Below are positions 43,842-53,073 of a stretch of 64,000 bases of DNA, in pieces (the first letter of the stretch is position 1; every line of letters begins with the position of its first letter). The DNA lies in NCBI RefSeq assembly GCF_016758195.1, contig NZ_QYAC01000001.1, forward strand, positions 471,423 to 535,422. The letters run 5' to 3'. Source of the stretch: Leucobacter chromiireducens subsp. solipictus. GTDB taxonomy: Bacteria; Actinomycetota; Actinomycetes; Actinomycetales; Microbacteriaceae. The translations under genes were made by a program, and so were the position numbers. The notes under the pieces were generated by a model that was not told the origin of the DNA, ran no database searches, and was given only the letters and a program-made list of their open reading frames with translations.

Positions 43842-44456
43842 GTGACTGAGCACTACTTCTCCGAGACTCCCTCCGGCGACCTCCGGCCCCGCGACATCGA
43901 GGTGGTCCTCGCGGGGGCGCCGCGCCAGGTGCGCACCGCGGGCGGCGTGTTCAGCCCCGAGCATCTCGACCGCGGCACGGAGATCCTGCTCCGCACGCTC
44001 GACAAGCTCGGCGACACTCAGCCGGGGCCGGTGCTGGATCTCGGCTGCGGCTGGGGCCCGATCGCGCTCGCCGCAGCCCTCGAATCCCCCGAGCGGGAGG
44101 TCTGGGCGATCGACATCAACGAGCGCTCCCGCGAACTCACTCGCGGCAACGCCGCGGCGCTCGGGCTGCCCGGCATCCGCGTCGCCGCCCCCGAGGAGGT
44201 CCCCGCAGAGCTGCGCTTTGCCGAGATCCGCTCGAACCCGCCGATCCGGATCGGGAAGGACGCGCTGCACGCGATCCTGCGCCAGTGGCTGCCGCGCCTC
44301 GCCCCGGGCGGGATCGCGCACCTCGTCGTCGCCAAGCACCTCGGCGCCGACTCGCTGCAGCGCTGGATCGCCGCCGAGTTCCCCGAGCTCAGCGTCGAAC
44401 GGATCGCCCGCGACAAGGGCTTCCACATCATCCGCGCCGCGCGAGAACCGGCATGA
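43842..44456 (+). CDS. RsmC-like class I methyltransferase
   Basis: This 204-residue protein has motif I VLDLGCGWGPIALAAA and the catalytic motif SNPPIRIGK typical of N2-guanine rRNA methyltransferases. It has only the catalytic half of full-length RsmC, as is usual in actinobacteria. GVFSPEHLDRGTEILL before motif I supports the family. The GTG start lies 6 nt after a GATACT hexamer. It is divergent from hflX, and its stop overlaps the pucR start. Confidence 0.9.
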   Translation: MTEHYFSETPSGDLRPRDIEVVLAGAPRQVRTAGGVFSPEHLDRGTEILLRTLDKLGDTQPGPVLDLGCGWGPIALAAALESPEREVWAIDINERSRELTRGNAAALGLPGIRVAAPEEVPAELRFAEIRSNPPIRIGKDALHAILRQWLPRLAPGGIAHLVVAKHLGADSLQRWIAAEFPELSVERIARDKGFHIIRAAREPA

Positions 44457-46066
44457 CCGTGCCGGATCCCGAGGACATATCCCTCGCCGCGTTGCTCGCC
44501 CCGCTCGCGGATATGCTCGGTCCGATTCCGGACACAGCCGCCGGCGCGGTGCCCGTCACCGCGGTGGACATGTATGACCCCGCCAGCCCGCCGGGCGAGG
44601 CCGGCGCGCTCCTCCTGGCCGTGGGCGTGGCCGCTGGCACGCTCGAAGCCGAGCAGGCGCTCGACTTCGCACGACGCCACGGTGTCGCCGGCATCGTGTT
44701 CACCCCCGGACGCGCGGAACCCGAGCCGCAGTCTCCCGACGCCACCGGGCCCGCGGTGCTGCATCGCTCGCGCTGGGCGAGCTGGGCGGAGCTCTTTGTC
44801 CAGTTGCGGCGCGCGCTGAGCGATCACCGCGCCACGGCGGGCACCGAGACCGCCGCCGGATATCACTCGCTCTCGCACCTCGCGAATACGCTCGCCACGA
44901 TGACGGGGGCGGCCATCACCATCGAGGATCTCGACAGCCGTGTGCTGGGGTTCTCGACCGTCGAGGGCCCGGTCGACAGTCTCCGCCAGGAAACGATCCT
45001 GGGCCAGCGCGTGCCCCGTTGGCGGGTCGACGAGCTGCGCCGCAGCGGCTTCCTCACCGAGCTCTGGGCCTCGACCGGGGTGATCTACCGCCCGGCGGAC
45101 GGGGAGCGGCCCAGCCGGCTGGTCATCGCGGTGCGCAACGAGGACGAGGTCTTCGGCTCGATCTGGGCGGCCGAGACCGGGGTGCCATTCTCCCCCGCGA
45201 GCCACGAGGCGCTTCGGCTCGCCGCCCAGGTCGCGATCCCCCTGTTCATCGAAGCCGCTCGGGCGGGCGGCATCCGAGATCGCGCCCGCCAGGCGGCGCT
45301 GCACGCGTTGCTCTCCGGCGAGGCATCCGCCGCCGCCTCGGCGCGGGCCCTGGAGCTTGCGCCCGAGCAGTGCTCCCGGGTGCTGTGCTGCCGGCTCGGG
45401 CGTGAGCTCGACGCCCGGCGGGAGGACGCGCTCATGCTGCGCATTCTCGCCGAGCTTCCCGGGAGTCTCAGCCTGGCCCAGGACGGGACGCTCTCCGTGC
45501 TCGCACCCGCTGCTCCGGACGAGCCCGAGGCGACGCTGCTCGCGCGGCTCCGCGTTGCGCTCGGCGGGATCGCTCCCGCCGGCGAGGTCCTGTACGTCGC
45601 CGTCGGTCACATCGCCCCGCACCTCGGAGACGTGCCCGCGTCGGCCGCTGAGGCTCGGCTCGTCCTCCGCGCGCTTGAGGCGAGGCAGACACGCGGGGCG
45701 GACGACGTCCGGGTCGCGGCGCTTTCGGCGGTCGAGGACGACGTCCGGGTGCAGCAGCTCGTCGACCTGGTCCGAGCGGATCCGGAACCGTTCACACGGC
45801 GCGTGACCACGCTCCTGGAGTACGACCGAGAGCACAACGCGTCGCTGACCCGCACCCTCGCGGTGTACCTGCACACCCACGGCAGCATCGCCGAGACTGC
45901 GCGGCGGATGCACCTGCACAGCAACAGCCTGCGGTATCGCCTGCAGCGCCTGGCGGAGCTCAGCGGAATAGACCTCGCGGACCCGCACTCCCGGCTGGTG
46001 ACGGAGCTCGGTCTGCGACTGCTCGGCGTCTCGGGTGCCGCGCCCGAGACCACCTCGGGTTCGTGA
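44453..46066 (+). CDS. PucR-family transcriptional regulator
   Basis: The 537-residue regulator has a weak N-terminal PurC/PucR-like domain, a central GAF/GGDEF-like middle part (LANTLATMTGAAITIEDL; EVFGSIWAAE) and a C-terminal helix-turn-helix of the PucR/CdaR type (TLAVYLHTHGSIAETARRMHLHSNSLRYRLQRL). Such proteins activate nearby purine or amino-acid catabolic genes on binding a ligand. Its ATG overlaps the methyltransferase stop. Downstream lie a LysA-like enzyme, a permease and a D-aminoacylase, its probable targets. Confidence 0.88.
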   Translation: MTVPDPEDISLAALLAPLADMLGPIPDTAAGAVPVTAVDMYDPASPPGEAGALLLAVGVAAGTLEAEQALDFARRHGVAGIVFTPGRAEPEPQSPDATGPAVLHRSRWASWAELFVQLRRALSDHRATAGTETAAGYHSLSHLANTLATMTGAAITIEDLDSRVLGFSTVEGPVDSLRQETILGQRVPRWRVDELRRSGFLTELWASTGVIYRPADGERPSRLVIAVRNEDEVFGSIWAAETGVPFSPASHEALRLAAQVAIPLFIEAARAGGIRDRARQAALHALLSGEASAAASARALELAPEQCSRVLCCRLGRELDARREDALMLRILAELPGSLSLAQDGTLSVLAPAAPDEPEATLLARLRVALGGIAPAGEVLYVAVGHIAPHLGDVPASAAEARLVLRALEARQTRGADDVRVAALSAVEDDVRVQQLVDLVRADPEPFTRRVTTLLEYDREHNASLTRTLAVYLHTHGSIAETARRMHLHSNSLRYRLQRLAELSGIDLADPHSRLVTELGLRLLGVSGAAPETTSGS

Positions 46067-46171
46067 TAATCACCACAAACCTGGGCTCATCTCCTCATTT
46101 TCTGCGTCGAAACGGGGGAAACAACCGAAATATGGTGGACGGGACCCATCCGCCCCACCCCGAAGGTTCCC
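46067..46171 (+). promoter_or_regulatory. Probable PucR-controlled promoter of the D-amino-acid genes
   Basis: The 105-bp gap is AT-richer than its surroundings and holds TATGGT (about 46131-46136) as a candidate -10 before the GTG at 46172, which has GAAGG upstream. No terminator hairpin follows pucR. A PucR operator could not be identified by eye. Confidence 0.35.
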
Positions 46172-47506
46172 GTGACCCAGCGCAGCGACCCCCGTTCCCT
46201 AGCCATTACCGCTCTCGTCTCCGATGGGCTGGTGACCGAGGACTCCCCGGTCGTCGGCCTCGTCGACACCGACGCCGTGCTCGAGCGCGTGCAGGCCCTG
46301 CACGCGGCGTTCCCCGCGGACGTCCGCGCCCTCCACACCGTCGCCGCGAAGGCCGCGAGCCTCACCCCCGTGCTCGGCCTCCTGGCCACCGCGGGGATGG
46401 GGTGCGAGGTCGCCAGCCCCGGCGAGCTCGCCCTGGCGGTGGGCGCGGGGTTCCCCGCTGACCGGATCGCCTTCGACTCCCCGGCGAAGACCCCGGCCGA
46501 GCTCCGGGAGGCGCTGCGCCTCGGGGTCGCGCTGAACATCGACAACCGCGAGGAGCTCGAGCGCGTTGTCGCCCTCGTGGGCGCGCAGCCCCCGACCTCC
46601 CCGATCGGATTCCGCATTAACCCGCAGGTGGGCGCGGGCGGGATCGGTGCGATGAGCACCGCGACCGACACCTCGAAGTTCGGCTTCCCGCTCCGCGACC
46701 CCGGGGCCCGCGCGGCCATCATCGACGCCTACCTCGCGCACCCCTGGCTCACGCAGATCCATTGCCACGTCGGCTCGCAGGGGTGCCCGCTCCCGCTCAT
46801 GGCGACGGGTATCCGAGACACGTACCTGCTCGCCGAGGAGATCAACGCGGCTGCGGGCCGCGCGCAGATCACCCGCATCGACCTCGGCGGCGGGCTGCCT
46901 GTCAATTTCGACAGCGACGAGATCACCCCCGATTTCCCGGACTACGTCGCGGCCCTGACCGCCGCCGTGCCGGAGCTCTTCGACGGCCGCTATGAGCTCG
47001 TGACCGAGTTCGGGCGCTCGCTGCTCGCGAAGAGCGGGATGATGGTCAGCCGTGTCGAGTACGTCAAGGAGTCGGGCGGCCGCCCCATCGCGATCACTCA
47101 CGCCGGGGCCCAGGTCGCGACGCGCACCGTGTTCATGCCCGAGTCCTGGCCGCTCCGGATCGGAGTGCGCAACCCGGACGGCTCCGAGAAAACAGGCCCC
47201 CGGGTGGTCCAGGACGTCGCCGGCCCCTGCTGCTTCGCCGGCGACGTGATCGCGCGCGGCCGGGAACTGCCGCGGTTCAGCGCGGGGGATCTCGCCGTCG
47301 TGTACGACACCGGGGCCTACTACTTCTCCACCCACTTCGCCTACAACTCGCTCCCCCGCGTGCCGGTCTACGGCTATCGCGTCCGGGAGGACCGCGTGGA
47401 ATGGAGCCTGATCCGCCGACAGCAGACCATCGCGGAGGTCGTCCGCGAGAGCGGCGTCGCCGACGCCGCCGCGCTCACCGCCCGCCACGAAGCGATCACC
47501 CCGTGA
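46172..47506 (+). CDS. LysA-like fold-III PLP enzyme (amino acid decarboxylase or related)
   Basis: This 444-residue alanine-racemase-fold PLP protein resembles diaminopimelate decarboxylase: the PLP lysine is Lys60 (HTVAAKAAS), then IDLGGGLPV, EFGRSLLAKSG and a dimer-interface cysteine in GPCCFAGDV near residue 353, with YYFSTHFAYNSLP closing the site. In LysA the cysteine loop normally reads CESGD; here it is CFAGD, so the substrate is probably not meso-diaminopimelate. The downstream D-aminoacylase suggests a D-amino acid. A racemase or lyase role is not excluded. Confidence 0.72.
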   Translation: MTQRSDPRSLAITALVSDGLVTEDSPVVGLVDTDAVLERVQALHAAFPADVRALHTVAAKAASLTPVLGLLATAGMGCEVASPGELALAVGAGFPADRIAFDSPAKTPAELREALRLGVALNIDNREELERVVALVGAQPPTSPIGFRINPQVGAGGIGAMSTATDTSKFGFPLRDPGARAAIIDAYLAHPWLTQIHCHVGSQGCPLPLMATGIRDTYLLAEEINAAAGRAQITRIDLGGGLPVNFDSDEITPDFPDYVAALTAAVPELFDGRYELVTEFGRSLLAKSGMMVSRVEYVKESGGRPIAITHAGAQVATRTVFMPESWPLRIGVRNPDGSEKTGPRVVQDVAGPCCFAGDVIARGRELPRFSAGDLAVVYDTGAYYFSTHFAYNSLPRVPVYGYRVREDRVEWSLIRRQQTIAEVVRESGVADAAALTARHEAITP

Positions 47507-47597
47507 CCACTGGGTGTCGGTGCCGTGGGGCACCGACACCCAGCCCCGCGCCCTGCGCACCGACCATTCCCCGATCCACGAACCCGAAGGACACTCC

Positions 47598-49073
47598 GTG
47601 ACAAAGTCGTCATCCTCACCCACTCCCCCGATTGATCAGCGGCCTCCGGTCGCAGCCCAGGCGGACGCCGCCACCGGCACGCTCGATGTCGTGGTGTCGC
47701 CCCGCCGCACCCGGATCCTGAACATCCTGGCGCTCGCGGGCATCGGCCTGTCGATCGTCGGCACGTTCTTCGTCGACGGCCCCACGCTGTGGGGCCTGTT
47801 GCCGATCGTGCTGTACGCAGTGCTCTGCCTGCTCGGCATGGACATTCTCCTCGGCACCATTTACGCGCTCGTGGCCGGGCTGATCCTCGCACAGCTCCCG
47901 CTGGTCGAGGTGGCCAACCTCCTGGGCGCATCGCTCGCGGAGCAGATCACGATGATCGGTCTGATCATCATGTTTGGCGCGGGCGTCGGGGAGATCCTGA
48001 AACTGACAGGCGTCGACCGCTCGATCGTCCTCGGCGTCATGCGCGTCTTTGGCCACCGCGGCCAGACCGCCGTGATCTTCGGCGTGATGCTGGCCTGCCT
48101 GATCCTGGTCATGAGCCTCGGCACGCTCGCGGGTGCGCTGGCGATCGCGGCCCCGATCCTGCTGCCGATCTGCTCCCGGATGCAGTTCACCCGCTCCGCC
48201 ACGGCCTCGATGATGTTCATCGGCGGGTGCGCCGGCCTCGCGCTCGCCCCGTTCGCGGGCTCCAACGTCGCGATCATGGACGCCGCCGAGGTCAGCTACG
48301 GGCAGTACGTGCTCTACGGCGCGGGCCCCCTCGCGATCCTCTCGCTCGTCGCCGGACTCGTGCTCGTCCCGTGGATGCAGCGCCGCACCGCACGGCAGAA
48401 CGACTTCTACACCGCGGAGGAGGCCGGAGTCGAGGACGACAGCCGCGTGCCGAAGCAGGGCCGGGCCACCACGTTCTTCCTGATCGCGCTCCTGGGTGCC
48501 GTGATCTACGCCACCGTCTCCGCGGCCGGCACCAGCTTCCCGCTGCTCGCGCTCCCCCTGCTCGGGATCGTCGCCGGGCTCGCCGGCGGTCAAAGCATCC
48601 GCCGGATCACCGCGGCGTTCTACCGCGGCCTCGCCAGCATGGTGAGCCTCTTCCTGCTCTTCTGGCTGCTCGCGGCGCTGTTCTTGATCATCGACGTGCT
48701 CGCGCCGTTCGACGTCATCAAGGACGCGGTCGGAGCCGAACTCGCGGCCGCAAGCCCCCTCGTGTTCGCGATTGTCATCGCGCTGCTCGGCTGGGTCGGC
48801 GTGCCGGGCGCGACGGCCGCGCAGGTCGTCCTGCTCGACAAGGTGTTCGGCGAGATGGCCGCCGCGGTCGGTGTCCCCGCGAGCGCCTGGGTCATCGTCC
48901 TGCTGTTCGCCTCCAAGGCGGACACCTATGGCCCGTTCCCGAACGGCAACATGGTCGGCGCGATGGGGCTCGCACGCTCCACGAACCTCAAGAACATGAT
49001 GATTACGGGGTGGCTGCTCCTCATCCCGGCCTGCATCATGTATTTCGGAATCCTCTTCTTCGAAACCCGGTGA
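47598..49073 (+). CDS. Multi-pass permease in the D-amino-acid cluster
   Basis: This 491-residue protein has about 11-12 membrane helices with two half-repeats (MSLGTLAGALAIAAPILLP and LLGWVGVPGATAAQVVLL) and re-entrant-like glycine/proline loops, as in ion-transporter (IT) superfamily carriers such as GntP, NhaC or CitM types. The exact family could not be fixed. The GTG start has AAGGA upstream. Its stop overlaps a GTG of the deacylase gene. It likely imports the N-acyl amino acid or related anion used by its neighbours. Confidence 0.72.
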   Translation: MTKSSSSPTPPIDQRPPVAAQADAATGTLDVVVSPRRTRILNILALAGIGLSIVGTFFVDGPTLWGLLPIVLYAVLCLLGMDILLGTIYALVAGLILAQLPLVEVANLLGASLAEQITMIGLIIMFGAGVGEILKLTGVDRSIVLGVMRVFGHRGQTAVIFGVMLACLILVMSLGTLAGALAIAAPILLPICSRMQFTRSATASMMFIGGCAGLALAPFAGSNVAIMDAAEVSYGQYVLYGAGPLAILSLVAGLVLVPWMQRRTARQNDFYTAEEAGVEDDSRVPKQGRATTFFLIALLGAVIYATVSAAGTSFPLLALPLLGIVAGLAGGQSIRRITAAFYRGLASMVSLFLLFWLLAALFLIIDVLAPFDVIKDAVGAELAAASPLVFAIVIALLGWVGVPGATAAQVVLLDKVFGEMAAAVGVPASAWVIVLLFASKADTYGPFPNGNMVGAMGLARSTNLKNMMITGWLLLIPACIMYFGILFFETR

Positions 49074-49078
49074 CCCCC

Positions 49079-50680
49079 ATGACTGTGACATTCGACCTCC
49101 TGATCACCAACGCCACCGTGATCGACGGGACCGGGGCGCCCCGGTTCCTCGCCGACGTCGCGGTCACCGGCGAGCGCATCGCCGAGGTCCGCCGCGTCAC
49201 CGCGGCGGGCCCGGTGCCGGACCGCCCCACCGCCGAACGCGTCATCGACGCGTCGGGCTTGGTCCTGAGCCCCGGTTTCATCGACCTCCACTCGCACGCG
49301 GACTTCAGTATCCAGGGCCACCCGCAGGCGACCACGCAACTCATGCAGGGCGTCACCACGGCGCTCACCGGCAACTGCGGTTCCACGCCCTTCCCGACGC
49401 GCGACCTGGAACTCATCCGGCAGGAGAACGCACACCTCAGCCCCGATTTCGACGGCGACTGGACCGACGCGGCCGGCTTCCATCGCGCCCTGACCGGGGT
49501 GTCGCCCGGCATCAACATCGCGACCCAGGTCGGTTTCTCCTCGATCCGCGCCCACATCGTCGGCTTGGAGAATCGCGCTCCGTCCCCGGCGGAGCTCGCC
49601 GCGATGCAGGACGAGATCCGCCGCGCGGCAGACCAGGGTGTTCGCGGGTTCTCCAGCGGACTCATCTACACCCCGGGCAGCTACTGCACGCCCGCAGAGA
49701 TCGCGGCGCTGGCGCGGACGGCCGCGGAGTGCGGGCTGCTCTACTCCACGCACATTCGCAACGAGTCATTCACCATGATCGAGGCGGTCGACGAGGCGAT
49801 CCGCGCCGCGGAAGACAGCGGGGTGCGGCTTGAGATCTCCCATCTGAAGGCAATGGGGCCCGAGAACTGGGGCGCCCCGGCCCGCGCGCTGGAACGGATC
49901 GACGCCGCGCGAGCCCGCGGCCTCGATGTGGCCGCCGACGTCTACCCGTACACCGCGTCGAGCACTCGCCTGACCTCGCGGTTGCCGGACTTCGCCATGG
50001 ATGGCGGCAAGGACGAGCTGCTCCGCCTCCTCGCCTCGCCCGGCGACCGCGCCCGGGTGGCGCAGGGCCTGGCCGCCCGCTTCGGCCGGGACGTGGATCC
50101 CGACGGGATCGTGATCGCGGAGCTCGCGCCCGCCGGTGCCGAGGATCTGAGCTGGACGATTGGCCACTCACTCACCGAAATCGGGGAACGACTCGGCACC
50201 GATCCCGCGGAGGCGGCGATGCGGGTGCTCGCCGGACACGACGCGAGCGTCGCGATCGTGAACCACGCCATGCACCCGGATGACGTGGCCGCCGTGCTCC
50301 AGCACCCCTGGGTATCCGTCGCGAGCGACGGCTGGACGATGCAGCCCCGCGGTGCCGGCAAACCCCACCCCCGGTCATTCGGGACGTTCGCGCGGGTGCT
50401 CGGGCACTACGTGCGCGAGCAGGGGGTCCTGAGTCTCGAGGAGGCCGTGCGCAAGATGACGGGACTCCCGGCCGAGCGGCTGCGGCTCGCAGACCGCGGG
50501 CGCGTCGCCGCGGGGTGGATCGCCGATCTGTCGCTCTTCGACCCCGCGACCGTGACCGACCGCTCCACCTTCGACGACCCGTGGCAGCTCGCCACCGGGG
50601 TGCGGGCCGTCTTCCTGGGCGGCCGCGCGGCGGTGCTGGACGGCGCGCTGACCGGCGTGCGAGCCGGCCGCGTGCTGTAG
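49079..50680 (+). CDS. N-acyl-D-amino-acid deacylase (D-aminoacylase)
   Basis: The 533-residue zinc amidohydrolase frees D-amino acids from N-acyl (acetyl or formyl) forms. Motifs are IDLHSHADF (metal histidines), GNCGSTPFP, STHIRNES, ISHLKAMGPENWG, DVYPYTASSTRL, VASDGWTM and HPRSFGTFARVLGHYVRE, the full D-aminoacylase set. The ATG at 49079 is used here; a GTG at 49070 overlapping the permease stop is an alternative. It is the last gene of a PucR-linked unit. Confidence 0.92.
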   Translation: MTVTFDLLITNATVIDGTGAPRFLADVAVTGERIAEVRRVTAAGPVPDRPTAERVIDASGLVLSPGFIDLHSHADFSIQGHPQATTQLMQGVTTALTGNCGSTPFPTRDLELIRQENAHLSPDFDGDWTDAAGFHRALTGVSPGINIATQVGFSSIRAHIVGLENRAPSPAELAAMQDEIRRAADQGVRGFSSGLIYTPGSYCTPAEIAALARTAAECGLLYSTHIRNESFTMIEAVDEAIRAAEDSGVRLEISHLKAMGPENWGAPARALERIDAARARGLDVAADVYPYTASSTRLTSRLPDFAMDGGKDELLRLLASPGDRARVAQGLAARFGRDVDPDGIVIAELAPAGAEDLSWTIGHSLTEIGERLGTDPAEAAMRVLAGHDASVAIVNHAMHPDDVAAVLQHPWVSVASDGWTMQPRGAGKPHPRSFGTFARVLGHYVREQGVLSLEEAVRKMTGLPAERLRLADRGRVAAGWIADLSLFDPATVTDRSTFDDPWQLATGVRAVFLGGRAAVLDGALTGVRAGRVL

Positions 50681-50714
50681 GCGCGCGGGCGTGGGCTTCC
50701 CGTGGCGTCGCGCG

Positions 50715-51596
50715 CTACGCCGCGGGGAGCTCGATCTGGCCCGAGTAGACGAGCTCCGCGGGACCGTTCAACGAGACGTGCTCGCCCTCCTCAGTGGGGA
50801 ACATCCGCACGGCGAGCCGGCCGCCCGGCACGTCCACCCGCCAGTGGTTCGGCATGCCCTCGCCACCCCAGTGGCGGAACGCGAGCGCCGCAGCGGCGGT
50901 GCCGGTGCCGCAGGAGAGCGTCTCCCCCACGCCGCGCTCGTGCACGCGCATCCGGATGCGGGCCACACCGTCCACCACGAGCGGATCCTCGGGCACCACA
51001 AACTCGACGTTCGCGCCCGAGGCGGGTGCCGGATCGAGCGCTGGGGCGCGATGCAGGTCCAGGCCCTCGAGCTCGCCCGGGTGCGCGAGCGCGGTCACGA
51101 CGTGCGGATTGCCGAGGTCGATCCCGAGCCCGGGACGCGCCACGTCGAGCCCGTGGGCGGCGACGAGCCGCTCCGGGGCCAGCCGCCACCGGCCGAGGTC
51201 GACCGTGTAGCCGGTCTTTCCGGCGAGCACATCCTTCACGCCGGCCCGCGTGCCGATCGGCAGGGTATCGCTGCGCTCGGGGGCCACGAGCCCCTCGGCG
51301 ATCAGGTAGTGCACGTAGACGCGGATGCCGTTGCCGCACATCTCGGCGGGCGTGCCATCCGCGTTCCAGTAGTCCATGAACCACTCGGCCTCGGGCTCGA
51401 TGGCGAGCACGTCGGCCCCCTCCGGGAGCGCGCGGGATCGGACCGCGCGGATCACGCCGTCCGCCCCGATGCCCGTGTGCCGGTCGCACAGGAAACGGAT
51501 CTGCGCGGGGGTGAGCTCCAGGTCCCCGTCCGGGTCGGTGAACAGTACGAAATCGTTGCCTGTGCCGTGACCCTTGGTGAACGTGAGCGTCGTCAT
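50715..51596 (-). CDS. dapF: Diaminopimelate epimerase
   Basis: The 293-residue PLP-independent epimerase makes meso-diaminopimelate. The two catalytic cysteines are in [10 protein letters not shown] and [22 protein letters not shown] at the N-terminus is the usual start. TAGACT at 51603-51608 ends 6 nt before the ATG, as before hisB. It converges with the D-aminoacylase gene. Confidence 0.96.
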   Translation of the reverse strand: MTTLTFTKGHGTGNDFVLFTDPDGDLELTPAQIRFLCDRHTGIGADGVIRAVRSRALPEGADVLAIEPEAEWFMDYWNADGTPAEMCGNGIRVYVHYLIAEGLVAPERSDTLPIGTRAGVKDVLAGKTGYTVDLGRWRLAPERLVAAHGLDVARPGLGIDLGNPHVVTALAHPGELEGLDLHRAPALDPAPASGANVEFVVPEDPLVVDGVARIRMRVHERGVGETLSCGTGTAAAALAFRHWGGEGMPNHWRVDVPGGRLAVRMFPTEEGEHVSLNGPAELVYSGQIELPAA

Positions 51597-51641
51597 GCCC
51601 TCAGTCTACGGGGGCGCCCGGTGCCGGTTCCCAGCCGCTCA

Positions 51642-52061
51642 TCAGCCGTCGAGGCGCTTCCCCAGCACCGTGACGCTCGCGTCCGCATAGCCGAGTTCCG
51701 CATAGTAGGCGGCGACGCGGTGGTTTTCCGTGCGCACCATGAGCTGCACCTTGGGACACCCCCGGGCGCGCAAGCGGCGCTCGACCTCCGCCACGAGCGC
51801 ACGGCCAATTCCTTCGCCGGCTCGCGCGGCGGCGCTCGCGAGATAGTAGATCCACCCGCGGTGTCCGTCGTCGCCACCCATCACGGTGCCCACGATCTCC
51901 CCGCGGTCCTCAGCCACGAGCAGCAGGGTGGGAAATTCGCGGTATGCGCGGGCCACGTCCGCGTGCGGATCGTTCCAGGGGCGGGTGAGATCGCGGGCGC
52001 GCCACAGCGCCACGACCGCGGCTTCGTCGGCGGGGGTGTACTCGCGAATCTGGATCGGCAT
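51642..52061 (-). CDS. GNAT-family N-acetyltransferase
   Basis: The 139-residue acetyltransferase has the acetyl-CoA loop AGEGIGRALV and a C-terminal NHRVAAYYAELGY, in the RimI/YpeA style. AAGGAG lies 7 nt before the ATG. Substrate is unknown. It is divergent from a deaminase gene, with -10-like elements for each in the 64-bp gap. Confidence 0.85.
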   Translation of the reverse strand: MPIQIREYTPADEAAVVALWRARDLTRPWNDPHADVARAYREFPTLLLVAEDRGEIVGTVMGGDDGHRGWIYYLASAAARAGEGIGRALVAEVERRLRARGCPKVQLMVRTENHRVAAYYAELGYADASVTVLGKRLDG

Positions 52062-52125
52062 GGGGCACTCCTTCGGTCAGGCCCCGAGCCTATCCGCCCG
52101 CGGCGGCCGCTGTTACGGTGAGGCT

Positions 52126-52629
52126 ATGAGCCCAGACACGACCGCAGAACTCACGCCCAACGACCTTACGCACCTCCGCCGCTGCATCGCACTCGCGGAG
52201 GCCGCGCTCGCCGCCGGCGACGAGCCGTTCGGCTCCGTACTCGTCGACGCGGGCGGCACGGTGCGCTTCGAGGACCACAATCACGTCGCGGGCGGCGATG
52301 CGACCCAGCACCCGGAGTTCGCGATTGCGCGCTGGGCGGCGGAGCACCTCTCCCCCGCGGAGCGCGCCGCGGCGACGGTCTACACCTCCGGCGAGCACTG
52401 CCCGATGTGTTCCGCAGCGCACGGCTGGGTGGGTCTCGGCCGGATCGTCTATGTCGCGAGCGCGGCGCAGCTCTCGGCCTGGCTGACGGAGTGGGGCGCG
52501 CCGCCCGCTCCCGTGGCCGCGCTGCCCGTCCAGGTGGTCGCGCCGGAGGTGCCGGTCTCGGGACCCGCGCACGAGCTCACCGCCGAGATTCGCGCGCTGC
52601 ACGCCCGGCACCGGGGGATCGCGCGCTGA
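52126..52629 (+). CDS. Nucleoside/cytidine deaminase-like protein
   Basis: This 167-residue deaminase-fold protein has both zinc motifs in modified form: HPEFA, where most relatives have HAE, and EHCPMC, where PCxxC is usual. The catalytic Glu and the two Cys ligands remain, so activity is plausible. The substrate may be guanine, cytosine or another base. Start is the ATG at 52126, 6 nt after TACGGT, leaderless. Confidence 0.82.
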   Translation: MSPDTTAELTPNDLTHLRRCIALAEAALAAGDEPFGSVLVDAGGTVRFEDHNHVAGGDATQHPEFAIARWAAEHLSPAERAAATVYTSGEHCPMCSAAHGWVGLGRIVYVASAAQLSAWLTEWGAPPAPVAALPVQVVAPEVPVSGPAHELTAEIRALHARHRGIAR

Positions 52630-52673
52630 CGACGAACGCGGGCGACGCCGGATCGGGGGGCGAGTTGATTCGC

Positions 52674-52702
52674 TTGACGTACTATGCGTGACGTAGTACG
52701 TT
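52674..52702 (+). promoter_or_regulatory. PadR promoter with built-in operator
   Basis: TTGACG (52674-52679), 17 bp and TACGTT (52697-52702) form a good promoter. ACGTACTA (52677-52684) and TAGTACGT (52694-52701) are perfect inverted 8-bp arms with a 9-bp spacer that span it from -35 to -10. A dimer bound there would block RNA polymerase. Confidence 0.72.
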
Positions 52703-52740
52703 TGACGAAGAAAGCCACCCGACCCACCATTGGAGGACCC

Positions 52741-53073
52741 ATGATCGGAGCCGACGCGATCCGCGGCTACGTCGATCTCATGGTGCTCTCGCTGCTGCGG
52801 AGCGGCCCCTCGTACGCGTACGAGCTCGCCCAGCGCATCAACGACATCACCGGAGCCGACTACACGATCAAGCAGACCACCCTGTACTCGGCGGTGAAGC
52901 GGCTCGAGACCAGCGGCTGGGTGAGCTCGTTTTCGAGCCTCTCACCGAGCGGCAAACCGCGGACCTACTACCAGGTCACGGACGCCGGCATCGAGCATCT
53001 GCAGCTCAAGGTCACCGAGTGGCATCACACGAAGTCCGTCGTCGATCGATTCATCAAGGGAGTCGAAGCATGA
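52741..53073 (+). CDS. PadR-family transcriptional regulator
   Basis: The 110-residue winged-helix regulator has DLMVLSLLRSGPSYAYELAQRI, TTLYSAVKRLETSGWV and GKPRTYYQVTDAG, the PadR pattern. It lacks a long C-terminal domain. The ATG has GGAGG 7 nt upstream. Its operator lies in the promoter, so it is probably autorepressing, and its stop overlaps the next gene (ATGA). Confidence 0.92.
   Translation: MIGADAIRGYVDLMVLSLLRSGPSYAYELAQRINDITGADYTIKQTTLYSAVKRLETSGWVSSFSSLSPSGKPRTYYQVTDAGIEHLQLKVTEWHHTKSVVDRFIKGVEA

Noticed and set aside
47616..49091. Minus-strand open frame of 491 codons over the permease gene
   Set aside because: Its product is a polar Glu/Arg/His string, while the plus-strand frame gives a normal multi-helix permease in an operon.
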